The translations under genes and the position numbers were made by a program. This document shows, piece by piece, positions 38,242 to 49,297 of a stretch of DNA of 64,000 bases. Source of the stretch: Paenibacillus popilliae ATCC 14706 (GTDB taxonomy: Bacteria > Bacillota > Bacilli > Paenibacillales > Paenibacillaceae); the NCBI RefSeq assembly GCF_000315235.1, contig NZ_BALG01000185.1, forward strand, positions 96,280-160,279, written 5' to 3'. Every line of letters starts with the position of its first letter. Within the stretch, counting starts at the first letter, position 1. The notes under the pieces were generated by a model. It ran no database searches. It saw nothing but the letters and a program-made list of their open reading frames with translations, and was not told where the DNA came from.

Positions 38242-40560
38242 ATGGCGAAAGGGCAAGTGATGACGAGTGTGGCCGGGTATCCGCGCATCGGATACGACCG
38301 GGAGTGGAAGAAGGCATTGGAGCAGTATTGGAGGGGCGAGTTGACGCGAAGCGAGCTGGGGGCGGAGATGGAGCAGATCGAGCTACTTCGTCTCACGAAG
38401 CTGAAGGAGGAAGGCATCGACTACATTCCCGTTCATGATTTCTCCTGGTATGATCATGTTCTCGACATGACGGTCATGTTCGGACTGATCCCGGAGCGGT
38501 TCGGCTACGAGGGTGGCCCGATTACGGAGGACCTGATGTTCGCGATCGCGCGCGGTACGGAGAAGGCGGTCGCCTGCGAGCTGACCAAATGGTTCAATAC
38601 GAACTACCACTATATCGTTCCGGAGTGGGAAGGGAAGCGACCGGTCCTGACAGAGAACCGGCCGCTCGCTTCGTATCGAAGAGCGAAGGAGAAGCTGGGC
38701 ATCGAAGGGAAGCCGGTTCTGGTCGGACCGTACACGTATGTCGGCTTCATCAAGGGCATCCCGCAAGGCGAGCGCCAGCAGGTGCTTGATCAGTTCGTCG
38801 AGGTGTACTGCCGGATCTTGCAAGAGCTGGAGGCGGAAAGGGTCTCCTGCGTGCAGCTCGATGAGCCGGCCTTCGTGAAGCCGATGACGACGGACGATTG
38901 GCTGGCGGCCCAAGCCGTGTACGAGCGGCTCCGCCAAGCGGCACCGGGCTTGACCATCTGGGTGCAGACGTACTTCGATTCCGTATCGGGACTTGATTCT
39001 TACCTACAGCTCCCGGTTGATGTCTACGGCCTAGATTTCATCCAGGGGAAGGAGCGGAACGAAGCTGCGCTTTGCCAGACCGGCGTTCCGGCAGGGAAGC
39101 GCATCGCGCTCGGCATCATCGACGGGCGCAATATTTGGCGGGCCGACTTGGTTGCCACAGCAACCTGGCTGGAGTTGATCGAGCCGATCGTGCCGCGGTC
39201 GCACTGGATCGTGCAGCCGTCCTGCAGCCTGCTGCATGTGCCGTTGACGGCAGAGCGTGAGCGGGATCTGCCGGGCTATGTTCGCGGGGCGCTCGCGTTC
39301 GCGGACGAGAAGGTGGCCGAGACGGTGCGGCTGGCCGCCCATCTGTCCGCGCCGACGGCAGAGAGCGCGGCGATGCTGGCAGCGAGTGCGGCCGACGTAC
39401 TCGCCTGGCGCGAGGAGCCGGCGCGGAAGCGTCCGCATGTCGTCGAGGCCGTGGAGCGCCTGCTCCGGGAGATGGAGGCCGATGGCGGCCGCCGCGCGCC
39501 GTATGAGAAGCGGCGCGAAGCGCAGCGCCGCCGTTGGCCGGAGCTGCCCTTGCTGCCGACGACGACGATCGGCAGTCTTCCGCAGACGACGGAGATTCGC
39601 AAGGCACGACTCCGCTTCCGCAAGGGCGAGTGGAGCGTCGGCGTGTATGAGTCGTTCCTGCGGCAAGAAATCGAGCGTTGGGTGCGGATTCAGGAAGAGA
39701 TAGGCATCGATGTGCTCGTGCATGGTGAATTTGAGCGGACGGATATGGTCGAATATTTCGGGGAGAAGCTGGACGGCTTCGTCTTCACAAAGTTCGGGTG
39801 GGTGCAGTCGTATGGCTCCCGTTGCGTCAAGCCGCCGATTCTATACGGCGATGTCGCCTTCCGCGAAGCGATGACCGTAGTGGAGACGGCATATGCCCAA
39901 TCATTGACGCAGCGGCCCATAAAGGGCATGCTGACCGGACCGGTTACGATTCTTAACTGGTCCTTCGTACGCGACGATATTCCGCGCGAACTGTGCGCAT
40001 ATCAGATCGCTTACGCGCTGCGGCAGGAGATTCGGGAGCTGGAGAAGGCGGGAATCGGTATGATTCAGGTCGATGAGCCGGCCGTGAAGGAAGGGATGCC
40101 CCTCAAGCCTGAGGATGAGGCGCGTTACCGGGTGTGGGCAGTGCTCGCGTTCCTGCTGGCGACGAACGGGGCTGTGGCGGATACGCAGATTCATACGCAT
40201 ATGTGCTACTGCGATTTCTCCGATATGGTGGAGACGATTCGCCGCATGGATGCGGATGTCATCTTGCTGGAGACGGCGCGCAGCGGCGGAGACATGGTCG
40301 ACACGCTGCGGAAGGAGCGGTATGAGCTCGGCATCGGCCTGGGCGTGTATGATATTCATAGCCCGCGCGTCCCATCCGTCGAGGAGATCGAGCGGTTCAT
40401 CGAGACTGCGCTGACGGTGCTGCCGGCCGAGTCGTTCTGGATTAACCCGGATTGCGGACTCAAGACGCGCAATGAGCTGGAGACCGTCGCCGCGCTTAAG
40501 CATATGGTCGAGGCGACGATGTCGATACGCCAGGCTCGTGCCGAGGCGGCGAAGCGGTAA
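38242..40560 (+). CDS. metE: Cobalamin-independent methionine synthase MetE
   Basis: 772-residue zinc enzyme transferring methyl from methyltetrahydropteroyl-triglutamate to homocysteine. Two (beta/alpha)8 domains: N-terminal (SVAGYPRIGYDREWKKALEQYW) and C-terminal with TTTIGSLPQTTEIR, zinc ligands in THMCYCDF and NPDCGLKTR, and VLVHGEFERTDMVEYFGEKL. AAGGAGAGGAG precedes the ATG. Regulated by the upstream cobalamin riboswitch. A GC-rich stretch around 39250-39500 reflects an Ala/Arg-rich linker. Confidence 0.96.
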   Translation: MAKGQVMTSVAGYPRIGYDREWKKALEQYWRGELTRSELGAEMEQIELLRLTKLKEEGIDYIPVHDFSWYDHVLDMTVMFGLIPERFGYEGGPITEDLMFAIARGTEKAVACELTKWFNTNYHYIVPEWEGKRPVLTENRPLASYRRAKEKLGIEGKPVLVGPYTYVGFIKGIPQGERQQVLDQFVEVYCRILQELEAERVSCVQLDEPAFVKPMTTDDWLAAQAVYERLRQAAPGLTIWVQTYFDSVSGLDSYLQLPVDVYGLDFIQGKERNEAALCQTGVPAGKRIALGIIDGRNIWRADLVATATWLELIEPIVPRSHWIVQPSCSLLHVPLTAERERDLPGYVRGALAFADEKVAETVRLAAHLSAPTAESAAMLAASAADVLAWREEPARKRPHVVEAVERLLREMEADGGRRAPYEKRREAQRRRWPELPLLPTTTIGSLPQTTEIRKARLRFRKGEWSVGVYESFLRQEIERWVRIQEEIGIDVLVHGEFERTDMVEYFGEKLDGFVFTKFGWVQSYGSRCVKPPILYGDVAFREAMTVVETAYAQSLTQRPIKGMLTGPVTILNWSFVRDDIPRELCAYQIAYALRQEIRELEKAGIGMIQVDEPAVKEGMPLKPEDEARYRVWAVLAFLLATNGAVADTQIHTHMCYCDFSDMVETIRRMDADVILLETARSGGDMVDTLRKERYELGIGLGVYDIHSPRVPSVEEIERFIETALTVLPAESFWINPDCGLKTRNELETVAALKHMVEATMSIRQARAEAAKR

Positions 40561-40671
40561 GAGAGGAGCGAGTCGGCTACGTGCGAGGCAGGCTGCGGCT
40601 TACGGGCGCCATGAAGCTGCGATGGGGAGCCCGAACGGCTGTGCATCCCGTCATGCTGTATACGGACGGTC

Positions 40672-41153
40672 TGCGCTCCGTATTATCGCCGATATGGGTC
40701 TCGATCGCCCCGGGTCAGATCACATTCATGCGAATCCGATAACGGGCCAGTTCTAGCGCCATCATTTTGGCGAAGGTGAGCTGGCCCGCTTTGGGTGTGT
40801 TGTAGGCAGATTGGTTTGAATCGTATCTTCCAATTCTCCGCTATCTTGTTCTCGATCGAGGACAGCACCCCATTGATGCCGGCAATCGCGAACACGGCCC
40901 TAACCGGCTTATGCGCTGCGGCTTCCTTGATCATGTTCTCGACGCGGGAAGCATCCTTCAGGCCGACAACGTACGCGATCGCCCGCCCGGGATAAAAGGG
41001 GTTCATCTGCTGTCCCGCTTGGTAGGTCCGATCGTCCTTCAGATCGAGCAGGGCGACAATCATGCCGGCTTCCGCCAAGCGGAGGGCGGCCGCTTCGTGC
41101 TGCCACCTATTCCCTTTGAAAATAGGTCGGAAAACAGAGGAAAGCAAAGGCAT
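40672..41153 (-). pseudogene. Short-chain dehydrogenase remnant
   Basis: Minus-strand fragments of an SDR: AALRLAEAGMIVALLDLKDD, then VFAIAGINGVLSSIE (the NNAG region), then, in another frame, KAGQLTFAKMMALELARYRIRMNVI-stop-PGAIETHIGDN. The N-terminal glycine motif is lost, at least one frameshift and one stop (TGA where Cys TGC would be expected, about 40715) break it. Clearly decayed. Confidence 0.8.
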
Positions 41154-41157
41154 TCCA

Positions 41158-41166
41158 TGTTATAAT
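41158..41166 (+). promoter_or_regulatory. Extended -10 before the DUF3939 gene
   Basis: TGTTATAAT, about 70 bases upstream of the start at 41235. No clear -35. Confidence 0.5.
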
Positions 41167-41234
41167 GGGACTGTAAGCGAATACATTATTCTTGCCTCCT
41201 GTATGATTACAGGAACAGGAGAAAGGTGGATTCG

Positions 41235-41708
41235 ATGATACGGTGGTTCAAGCGTCGCAAGCCTTCTGCCCCCCGACACGAAGCGGTTCATGTCACGTTG
41301 GACGAGGTGAAGCGGGCGGTGCTCCAGTATGAGCAGGATATGCAGGAGCAAATACCTCGAACCACGCTGCTCCGTCCCGACCAAAGCATTGATTTAGCCC
41401 GATTGAAGCGTTACCTTGGGGGAATTTCGGATCAGCGTTTTTATATGTCCCGCATGACCTATGAGATTTTTGAGGAACAAGACAAGCATATTCCGCTGTC
41501 CCTTGACGTCGTTCAGGTAGCGGTTGACGATTATTTGGAGAAACATGATGATTTGCCGGTTATTCCGGGAACCCGGAACCGCCAGATTCATTACGACAAG
41601 TTGATCGAGCGACATTATTTAAAAGAGAAGCCGTCGATTGTGCTCTACCTGACGACAGAGCAGTTCATGCTGACCCATGAGCCAGACTGGCCGGGGCGGC
41701 TGAACTAA
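41235..41708 (+). CDS. DUF3939 protein
   Basis: 157-residue protein beginning MIRWFKRRKPSAP, with HVTLDEVKRAVLQYEQDMQEQIPRTTLL and a later YLTTEQFMLTH, resembling the Bacillales DUF3939 family. Function unknown, no membrane span after the basic N-terminus. Start at 41235 preferred over the GTG at 41226, because AAAGGTGG lies five bases upstream. Confidence 0.7.
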   Translation: MIRWFKRRKPSAPRHEAVHVTLDEVKRAVLQYEQDMQEQIPRTTLLRPDQSIDLARLKRYLGGISDQRFYMSRMTYEIFEEQDKHIPLSLDVVQVAVDDYLEKHDDLPVIPGTRNRQIHYDKLIERHYLKEKPSIVLYLTTEQFMLTHEPDWPGRLN

Positions 41709-41952
41709 CCTTTGCACATGGTACCAACGCGTTAGCGTGGCGCCTGCTGCCGCAAAAGATCTTGAGGGAGACCGCTTACCGCAACCTTTCGCTGGCTTAT
41801 GATTTGAAGGACAATGGCATTATGGAAGGAGACGTGGAGGCGACTGCTAGACGTCTATTCCGGCAATGCACTGTTCGGCAAAATCGTCCGCACAGGCTGC
41901 CGAATCGCGCATAGGCTGATGTATATCCCAGTCTGTGGAAGGAGTGCCCGCC

Positions 41953-42345
41953 ATGGGGCCTTATGTGCCCGGATCCCGTTATCCATCCGCGCCCGGAAGC
42001 GCGGCAGCGAGCGGAACGTATTCGCTCTCCAGGCCTGCTCCCTATCCGGAGGTGAGACCGGGTAAGTTCATCACCTCCGCATCGACATCGAAGCACCTAT
42101 CCCGACAGGCGTTCAAGCTGCTATCCGCCATCGAGGGAGATCGAAATCTGGCCGCCTCCGTCATGGACGCGGCTCAACGCGGTCACGAGCAGGAGGTACT
42201 CCGGCTGCTCCGTTCAACGGGGATCTCGGTTGCGATTGCGGTCAAAGCGACGCCGGACGGAATCCTGATCGCGCTGCGGCCCGATACAAACCCGAACAAT
42301 TGCTGCGAGCTGGATGTGAAGATGCGGTGGAGCGAACAGAATTGA
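41953..42345 (+). CDS. Hypothetical protein, unrecognised
   Basis: 130 residues: an Ala/Pro/Ser/Tyr-rich N-terminal third (MGPYVPGSRYPSAPGSAAASGTYSLSRPAPYPEV) followed by a compact domain with LSRQAFKLLSAIEGDRNLAASVMDAAQRGHEQEVLRLLRSTGISVAIAVKATPDGILIALRP. GGAAGGAGTG precedes the ATG. No family recognised. The low-complexity head plus helical body would suit a spore or envelope protein, but that is speculation. Confidence 0.6.
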   Translation: MGPYVPGSRYPSAPGSAAASGTYSLSRPAPYPEVRPGKFITSASTSKHLSRQAFKLLSAIEGDRNLAASVMDAAQRGHEQEVLRLLRSTGISVAIAVKATPDGILIALRPDTNPNNCCELDVKMRWSEQN

Positions 42346-42396
42346 CGCATGGTGCGTCCTTGCGTTCCGCATACTGGCACGTTGTCAAATGCGCAA

Positions 42397-42429
42397 AAGC
42401 GCCGGTTCACTATGAGGGCATCGGCGCTT
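42397..42429 (-). terminator. Terminator for the nitroreductase gene
   Basis: AAGCGCCG (42397-42404) pairs with CGGCGCTT (42422-42429). On the minus strand it ends CGGCGCTTTTG. May also serve the plus-strand hypothetical gene. Confidence 0.65.
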
Positions 42430-42448
42430 CGAATATGCGCAAGAGAGA

Positions 42449-43096
42449 TTACAATTGCTCCGGGAATCGTTCCCGAATGACGGTCTGTTCCAACGGGAAG
42501 CGCCCGGTCGGATGAGCGGGCGCAGCCGCTTGCCCGATCGTGACGAGCATAACCGGGACATACCGCTCCGGAATGCGGAATGTCTTGATCAGCTCGTCCC
42601 GGTGGAAGCCGCCGATCGGACATGTAGCGTAGCCTGCAGCGGTTGCCGCGAGCATAAGCTGCATGGCTGCCAGGGAGCCATTGCGGATCGCTTCCTCCAC
42701 ACCGACTTGAGGCGATGAGGCATAGGCCCGATTAATATTGCCGACCAGCGTGTCATGCACCTGCTGCGTTACCGAACCCGCTGCCAGTTGGGCGCCGTAG
42801 ATGTCGGCAGCGACCCGATTCGCTTGCGTGTCGCCCAAAATAGCGACGACGGCGGAGCAGTCGACAATCTGCTGCTGATTGTTCGCGATCGCCAGCAGGG
42901 CCCGCTTGTTCTCCTCTTCCTCGATCACCAGAAAGCGCCAATGCTGCAAATTCCATGAGGATGGGGCCGTTCCGGCTAAGCGAAGTATTTCATTCATGTC
43001 TGCTTCCGGGATGCGTACGCCCGGAACATATTTGCGCACCGAATGCCGGGCGCGCATCGTCTCGGCGGCCGTTGCCGCAGCGTGTTTTTGGTTCAT
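42449..43096 (-). CDS. Nitroreductase-family flavoprotein
   Basis: 215-residue FMN oxidoreductase. RARHSVRKY is the FMN phosphate-binding start, with TAPSSWNLQHWRFLVI, a hydrophobic middle, and GYATCPIGGFHRDELIKTFRIPERYVPVMLVTIG near the end, all typical. Substrate unknown. AGGAAGGATG precedes the ATG at 43096. Single gene on the minus strand. Confidence 0.9.
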   Translation of the reverse strand: MNQKHAAATAAETMRARHSVRKYVPGVRIPEADMNEILRLAGTAPSSWNLQHWRFLVIEEEENKRALLAIANNQQQIVDCSAVVAILGDTQANRVAADIYGAQLAAGSVTQQVHDTLVGNINRAYASSPQVGVEEAIRNGSLAAMQLMLAATAAGYATCPIGGFHRDELIKTFRIPERYVPVMLVTIGQAAAPAHPTGRFPLEQTVIRERFPEQL

Positions 43097-43204
43097 GCTG
43101 ATATCATCCTTCCTGTGTCTACTAGAGTAGCATGGGCTGAGATAGCCTTGATTTATTCAAAGGCTTAAAACTAACAATAATATGGTAACATATGTTATGT
43201 ATTT

Positions 43205-43564
43205 ATGCTATTGATTTGCGCTATAGGGTGCTGCTTGGTATCGCTAATCTGGACGTACAAAGCGGCTGACTGTTGGCGTCGATTACAGCGGTACGGACTT
43301 CCCCGGCGTGATCGATCCCGCAATATCGAGGTGACCGATTGCAACGCGATGTTGTTCGATGCGGCCCACCCGTTCGTCGGCTGCATTCCCGGCATTCACG
43401 AGGTGCTGGGCCGACAGGGCCTGCTGCCGGGCATATGGAGCCTCAATCCGGAGGAGACGCTCTCTCCTGGCCAGGCGGAGAAGATCGACCGCATCCAGCG
43501 GGATGATCCGCACTGGGGCGATGATGCGATCGTGAAGGCGCATCTTGAGCAATGGCTGTCCTGA
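43205..43564 (+). pseudogene. Possible dihydrodipicolinate-synthase-like C-terminal remnant
   Basis: The plus frame ends with NIEVTDCNAMLFDAAHPFVGCIPGIHEVLGRQGLLPGIWSLNPEETLSPGQAEKIDRIQRDDP, reminiscent of the C-terminal segment of DapA-like family proteins. The first 30 codons (MLLICAIGCCLVSLIW...) are unrelated, no ribosome site is present and the catalytic barrel is missing. Best read as the 3' end of a deleted gene. The family call is tentative. Confidence 0.45.
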
Positions 43565-43660
43565 ATTCGACTATGATATGATATGGGTATCTGCAAGATG
43601 CGGACACTAACCTTTGTGAATGTCGGACAAAACCTAAGTGAATGAGTGGAGTCGATAGCT

Positions 43661-44554
43661 ATGCCGGACATGATTAAACAACCCGTATCGCGACGCATTC
43701 AGATTGGACTTGCCGGCTGGGGGGATCATGATATTTACCCGCCGGGAACGAAGGGGACGGAGAAGCTGGCGGAATATGCCAAGCGGTTCCCGGTTGTCGA
43801 GATGGACAGCTCTTTCTATGCGATCCCGTCGCCGGAGCGGATGGAGAGATGGGCGGCCCAGACTCCGGACGGATTCCGCTTCGTCGTCAAGGCATACCAA
43901 GGGATGACGGGCCATACGCGTGGCCGCATCCCGTACGATAATGCGCAATCCATGTTTCAGGCCTGCCGGGAGGCGGTCGAGGTGCTGCATTCCGCCGGGA
44001 AGCTGCACTCCGTGCTGTTCCAGTACCCGCCCTGGTTCCACTGCGTACGCAGGCACGTCGACATCCTGCGCCGCACCCGGCAGTGGATGGACTCGCTGCC
44101 GGTTACGCTCGAGTTCCGGCATCAGAGCTGGTTCACGCTGGAGATGCACGAGCGGACGTTAGCGTTCATGCGCGAGGAAGGCTGGATTCACAGCGTCTGC
44201 GACGAGCCGCAAGCTGGAGAAGGCTCGATCCCGATCGTGCCGGTGCCGACAGACAATCGGCAGACGCTGATTCGCCTGCATGGCCGGAACTCATCCGACT
44301 GGCAATCGCTGGTTCAGGCGAACTGGCGGGATGTCCGCTATTTGTACCGTTACAACGAGCAGGAACTGCTGGAGTGGAAGGAGCGGCTGTTGGCGATGCT
44401 GGCCGAGACGGAGCAGTGCTGCGTTATTTTCAATAATAACTCCGGCGGGGACGCCGCTCCGAATGCGCTCCTGTTGATGCGTCTGCTCGAGATGGAACCA
44501 CCGACCATCGGACCGGTGTGGAAGCAGATGAGCTTGTTCGGGGAGATGCCATAG
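43661..44554 (+). CDS. DUF72 protein (YunF/YecE-like)
   Basis: 297-residue TIM-barrel protein of the DUF72 family, function unknown. IQIGLAGWGDHDIYPPGTKGTEKLAEYAKRFPVVEMDSSFYAIPS and FRFVVKAYQGMTGH and VTLEFRHQSWF are characteristic. The ATG at 43661 follows GAGTGGAG. An in-frame GTG at 43646 is less well placed. Its 3' end is followed by a long G-U-rich hairpin at about 44572-44603 without T tail. Confidence 0.88.
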   Translation: MPDMIKQPVSRRIQIGLAGWGDHDIYPPGTKGTEKLAEYAKRFPVVEMDSSFYAIPSPERMERWAAQTPDGFRFVVKAYQGMTGHTRGRIPYDNAQSMFQACREAVEVLHSAGKLHSVLFQYPPWFHCVRRHVDILRRTRQWMDSLPVTLEFRHQSWFTLEMHERTLAFMREEGWIHSVCDEPQAGEGSIPIVPVPTDNRQTLIRLHGRNSSDWQSLVQANWRDVRYLYRYNEQELLEWKERLLAMLAETEQCCVIFNNNSGGDAAPNALLLMRLLEMEPPTIGPVWKQMSLFGEMP

Positions 44555-44610
44555 CCGAAGCGGCAATAATTAGGAAGGGATGGTCTAAGACCCACCCCTT
44601 TGCTGGTTTG

Positions 44611-44763
44611 GAACACGTCCTTCTCCAATATGCGAGGGGTGGATAGATCCGCAAGCTTCGAGGCGTCTCTAACGATCGCCGTTACTTGATGCCCCCGCTC
44701 CAATGCTTCTGCCATCATGCGTTTCCCGGCTTTGCCGGTCGCTCCGATAATTCCGATGTTCAT
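44611..44763 (-). pseudogene. NAD(P)-binding oxidoreductase, truncated after 51 codons
   Basis: Minus strand: MNIGIIGATGKAGKRMMAEALERGHQVTAIVRDASKLADLSTPRILEKDVF is the Rossmann start of an atypical SDR (YwnB/NmrA-like), with a good ribosome site AAAGGAGCG. Homology stops at about 44611 and the frame then runs antisense into the DUF72 gene. The rest of the gene has been deleted. Confidence 0.8.
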
Positions 44764-45019
44764 GGAAATCGCTCCTTTTCTTGACATTGATTCATGATGT
44801 CACCTTTGTTGTAACCCATTTAGGTACAACATTTTCACAACATTACTTTGAATCAGGCGGAGGCTTATGGGATCTGGAGCAAATGTCGATACAGGGCAGC
44901 CTCGGTTCGGCCTCGCGGGAAAAGGGCATCGAGCGGGTATGATTGATTTTCAGAACTTTTCTCTTCCCATTCCAGTGAACTTGTTGTATACTTCTCGACA
45001 TATTCAATCGATACAATGC

Positions 45020-45051
45020 GTCTTCCTCTGCCGATGCCGGCAGGGGAAGAC
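45020..45051 (+). promoter_or_regulatory. Stable hairpin upstream of the guanine aptamer
   Basis: GTCTTCCTCTGCC (45020-45032) pairs over 13 bp (one G-U) with GGCAGGGGAAGAC (45039-45051) around a 6-nt loop, with no T run. It sits 26 bases upstream of the riboswitch. Role unknown. Confidence 0.55.
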
Positions 45052-45077
45052 GGCTATCATTAGCAGCGACTCTTTAT

Positions 45078-45146
45078 TCTCGTATATGTGCAGGAATCGG
45101 CCTGCATGTCTCTACCCGATCACCGGAAATGATTGGACTACGGGAA
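45078..45146 (+). promoter_or_regulatory. Guanine-type purine riboswitch
   Basis: P1 is TCTCGTA/TACGGGA (45078-45084, 45139-45145). P2 is TGCAGG/CCTGCA, J2/3 is TGTCTCTAC, and P3 is CCGATCA/TGATTGG. The ligand-contacting pyrimidine in J3/1 (GGACTACG) is C, at 45138, which specifies guanine/hypoxanthine rather than adenine. It lies upstream of xpt-pbuX. Confidence 0.93.
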
Positions 45147-45248
45147 CCCAATTCGACAGCTTGCCGCGAAGGGCGCGCCGCGCCGCTTATTTGGCCTGCT
45201 GCCGTAATCGATCATGCCGCAAGCCGGCATGATTCGAAGCGGTTCTCC

Positions 45249-45297
45249 AAGCCTGTGCCTCTCATTTCCTTGTGAAATGCGTGGCGTGGGCTTTTTG
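45249..45297 (+). terminator. Riboswitch-controlled terminator before xpt
   Basis: AAGCCTGTGCC pairs with GGCGTGGGCTT (wobbles included) around an inner CATTTC/GAAATG hairpin, followed by TTTTTG. Guanine binding is expected to favour this terminator. Confidence 0.75.
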
Positions 45298-45365
45298 TTA
45301 TTGGCATAGGGTATCAAATACAGAAAAAAGATGGATAGGCTGCCATTATCGAAAGGGGAACATGA

Positions 45366-47302
<1,937 letters not shown>

Positions 47303-47317
47303 AGCTGATATAAAGCA

Positions 47318-47347
47318 AAGCCCCGCATCCTTTTCGGAGCGGGGCTT
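47318..47347. terminator. Bidirectional terminator between pbuX and degV
   Basis: AAGCCCCGC (47318-47326) pairs with GCGGGGCTT (47339-47347), serving the convergent genes. Confidence 0.85.
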
Positions 47348-47361
47348 CTGTTTGTGCCGGA

Positions 47362-48237
47362 TTACTCGGCTTCCGTATAGGCGCGGTTGCGGAAGAACAG
47401 GGCAAGTGTGCCCGGACCCGAATGGGCGCCGATGGCGCAGCCGATCGAGCCGGTCATGATGTTATGTATGCCGAACCTTTCGTTAATGATTTGCTTCAGC
47501 ATCTCCATCGCTTCCGTATCGTCGCCGTGGGCGATCCCAATTAGCTGATCCTTGTCATCCAGATTGGCGTACTGTTCCATCAGGTCGGCCAGCCGCTGAA
47601 TTGATTTCTTCCTTCCTCTGACCTTGTCTACAGGGATAAGCTTGCCATCCTCCACATGCAGCACTGGCTTAATGTTCAACAAGCCTCCGATCACGGCGGA
47701 AGATTTGCTTACCCGCCCCCCACGGTACAAGTACTCTAGATTTTCCACGGTGAATACATGCTCTAGCCCTGCGGCCAAGTCGCGCACCTTGGACACGAGA
47801 CGCTCGCGGGACATGCCTTCGGCCGCCCAGCGCGCTGCTTGCTCGACGACGAGGCCGAAGCCCATGGAGGCGCATTTGGAATCGATGATATTTATCGCTA
47901 CGTCGGGATAATCCTCCTGCACCATATCGAGCATCATCCGCGAGGACGCGTATGTGCCCGATAGTTCGGAAGAGAAAGCGATGTAAATCGCTTCTTCGCC
48001 GGATTCCGCAATGGTTGCGAAGGTCTGCCGGAACCGCTCCATCGGAACTTGGGACGTCTTGTACACTAGCCCCTGGCGCATGCCGTCGAACATTTGCTTC
48101 GGTTGTATCGTAACGCCGTCCTCGTATTGATTCTGATCGAGAGTTACGATTATCGGCATCACTGTGATGTTCAGTTCCTCGAGGATGGAGCGGGGAAGAT
48201 CGATCGCGCTGTCTGTTAGGATACGAACTTGATTCAT
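47362..48237 (-). CDS. DegV-family fatty-acid-binding protein
   Basis: 291-residue DegV/FakB-like protein that binds a fatty acid, usually to present it to a FakA-type kinase. VRILTDSAIDLPRSILEELNITVMPIIV, YKTSQVPMERF (lipid-binding Thr-Ser), AFSSELSGTY and YLYRGGRVSKSSAVIGGLLNIKPVL are hallmarks. Start at 48237 has GGAGAGG before it. The longer frame from 48258 does not. Several paralogs are usual in this group, so no specific symbol is given. Confidence 0.92.
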   Translation of the reverse strand: MNQVRILTDSAIDLPRSILEELNITVMPIIVTLDQNQYEDGVTIQPKQMFDGMRQGLVYKTSQVPMERFRQTFATIAESGEEAIYIAFSSELSGTYASSRMMLDMVQEDYPDVAINIIDSKCASMGFGLVVEQAARWAAEGMSRERLVSKVRDLAAGLEHVFTVENLEYLYRGGRVSKSSAVIGGLLNIKPVLHVEDGKLIPVDKVRGRKKSIQRLADLMEQYANLDDKDQLIGIAHGDDTEAMEMLKQIINERFGIHNIMTGSIGCAIGAHSGPGTLALFFRNRAYTEAE

Positions 48238-48408
48238 GAGGATACCTCTCCTTAACAAGCTTTTACTTCTATCATACCATGTCTTGGCCGGGTTCGATGC
48301 GAAAAATACACGCTGGGGAAATCCCGCGTCATATTTGTCGCTCCTGCCTCATACCCGTAAACGAACCGGTTGCGGGGGGAGCATGAGGAAAGGAGGGTGA
48401 GAGGGAAC

Positions 48409-48597
48409 ATGGCGAAAAACAAACGGGGAAAATCGCTGTGGAAGCTGCCGGCGCGTGGGAGAGGAACCTGTCCCGTCTGTGCTAGCACGCGAATCAAGCT
48501 GCTTTACAGCCGGACGAAATCTGACGGCCAGGAATTGAAGGTATGCAAGAAATGCTATCAGGCTGTCCAGGAACGGATTGACGCCTGCACCGGCTGA
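48409..48597 (+). CDS. Small zinc-ribbon protein
   Basis: 62-residue basic protein, MAKNKRGKSLWKLPARGRGTCPVCASTRIKLLYSRTKSDGQELKVCKKCYQAVQERID, with a CPVC...CKKC pair of CxxC knuckles that should hold one zinc. AAGGAGGGTGAG precedes the ATG at 48409. Function unknown; the size and fold suggest nucleic-acid or protein binding. Confidence 0.7.
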   Translation: MAKNKRGKSLWKLPARGRGTCPVCASTRIKLLYSRTKSDGQELKVCKKCYQAVQERIDACTG

Positions 48598-48635
48598 AAG
48601 CGCGCTGCGCCATTGCGAACCGGGAGGGCTTGGAA

Positions 48636-48672
48636 CCGAGCGCCTGGCTTGCCGCAGGCGCTCGGCATCATT
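48636..48672 (+). terminator. Terminator after the zinc-ribbon gene
   Basis: CCGAGCGCCTG (48636-48646) pairs with CAGGCGCTCGG (48655-48665), followed by a T-containing tail. Confidence 0.7.
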
Positions 48673-48850
48673 CTCCCCTCGACTCAGCCTGAAGCAGCGG
48701 AAGGGCAGGAGCGGTGAAATTCATCGGACGCTCTTCAAAACTTTGATTTGGCCTTTGCAGGGTCTTCCTTAGCGAAAGAGCTGACCAGCATTACGATCAG
48801 GTGAGAAAATATGCCGGACGTCAACACGCTGCTGCCAAGGATACGTCTTG

Positions 48851-49038
48851 ACGTATCCGAACGGCGTCTCGGTTCAGGTCGGAAATACCGATTCGGAAGC
48901 CAGATCGTGCTGGGAGACGCGTTGATTAATGCGCATGCGCTCAGTGCGAAGGAAGTAGTCGATTTGGCGACGCTGACGTACTCCCGCTAAGGCGCACTAA
49001 GCTCGAAGTATGCGGGGATCTGGGGCGACGAGCCTACC
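48851..49038 (+). pseudogene. M17 leucyl aminopeptidase remnant
   Basis: TYPNGVSVQVGNTDSEAR, then after a one-base shift IVLGDALINAHALSAKEVVDLATLT, a stop at 48988, and in the same frame GALSSKYAGIWGDEPT. These match the metal-site core of cytosol aminopeptidases (NTDAEGRLVLADAL...DLATLTG...YAG). The N-terminal domain is absent. Further decayed sequence runs to about 49200. Together 48673-49297 contains no intact gene. Confidence 0.75.
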
Positions 49039-49297
49039 GTGCTACCGTGTCGACGCTCCGGAGCCTGGGTCGGCTCACGGGGGGAGAAGGTATGGGAGGA
49101 GGACAGGATCGATTGGCGGCCAGCGCCCATTATGACTGTCCCGTCGGCTATGTGAAGAAGTACGGGCTGTAGGCTGCCACAGCCGCGGGCGTCTATTTTG
49201 TTGTCGTGCCGAATCGGAATTCAGACCCCAGCGCGAATATAGTGTTCGGGCCGCTTCCTCACTGAAGAGCGGCCCGATATATACGGGGGAATCGGCA

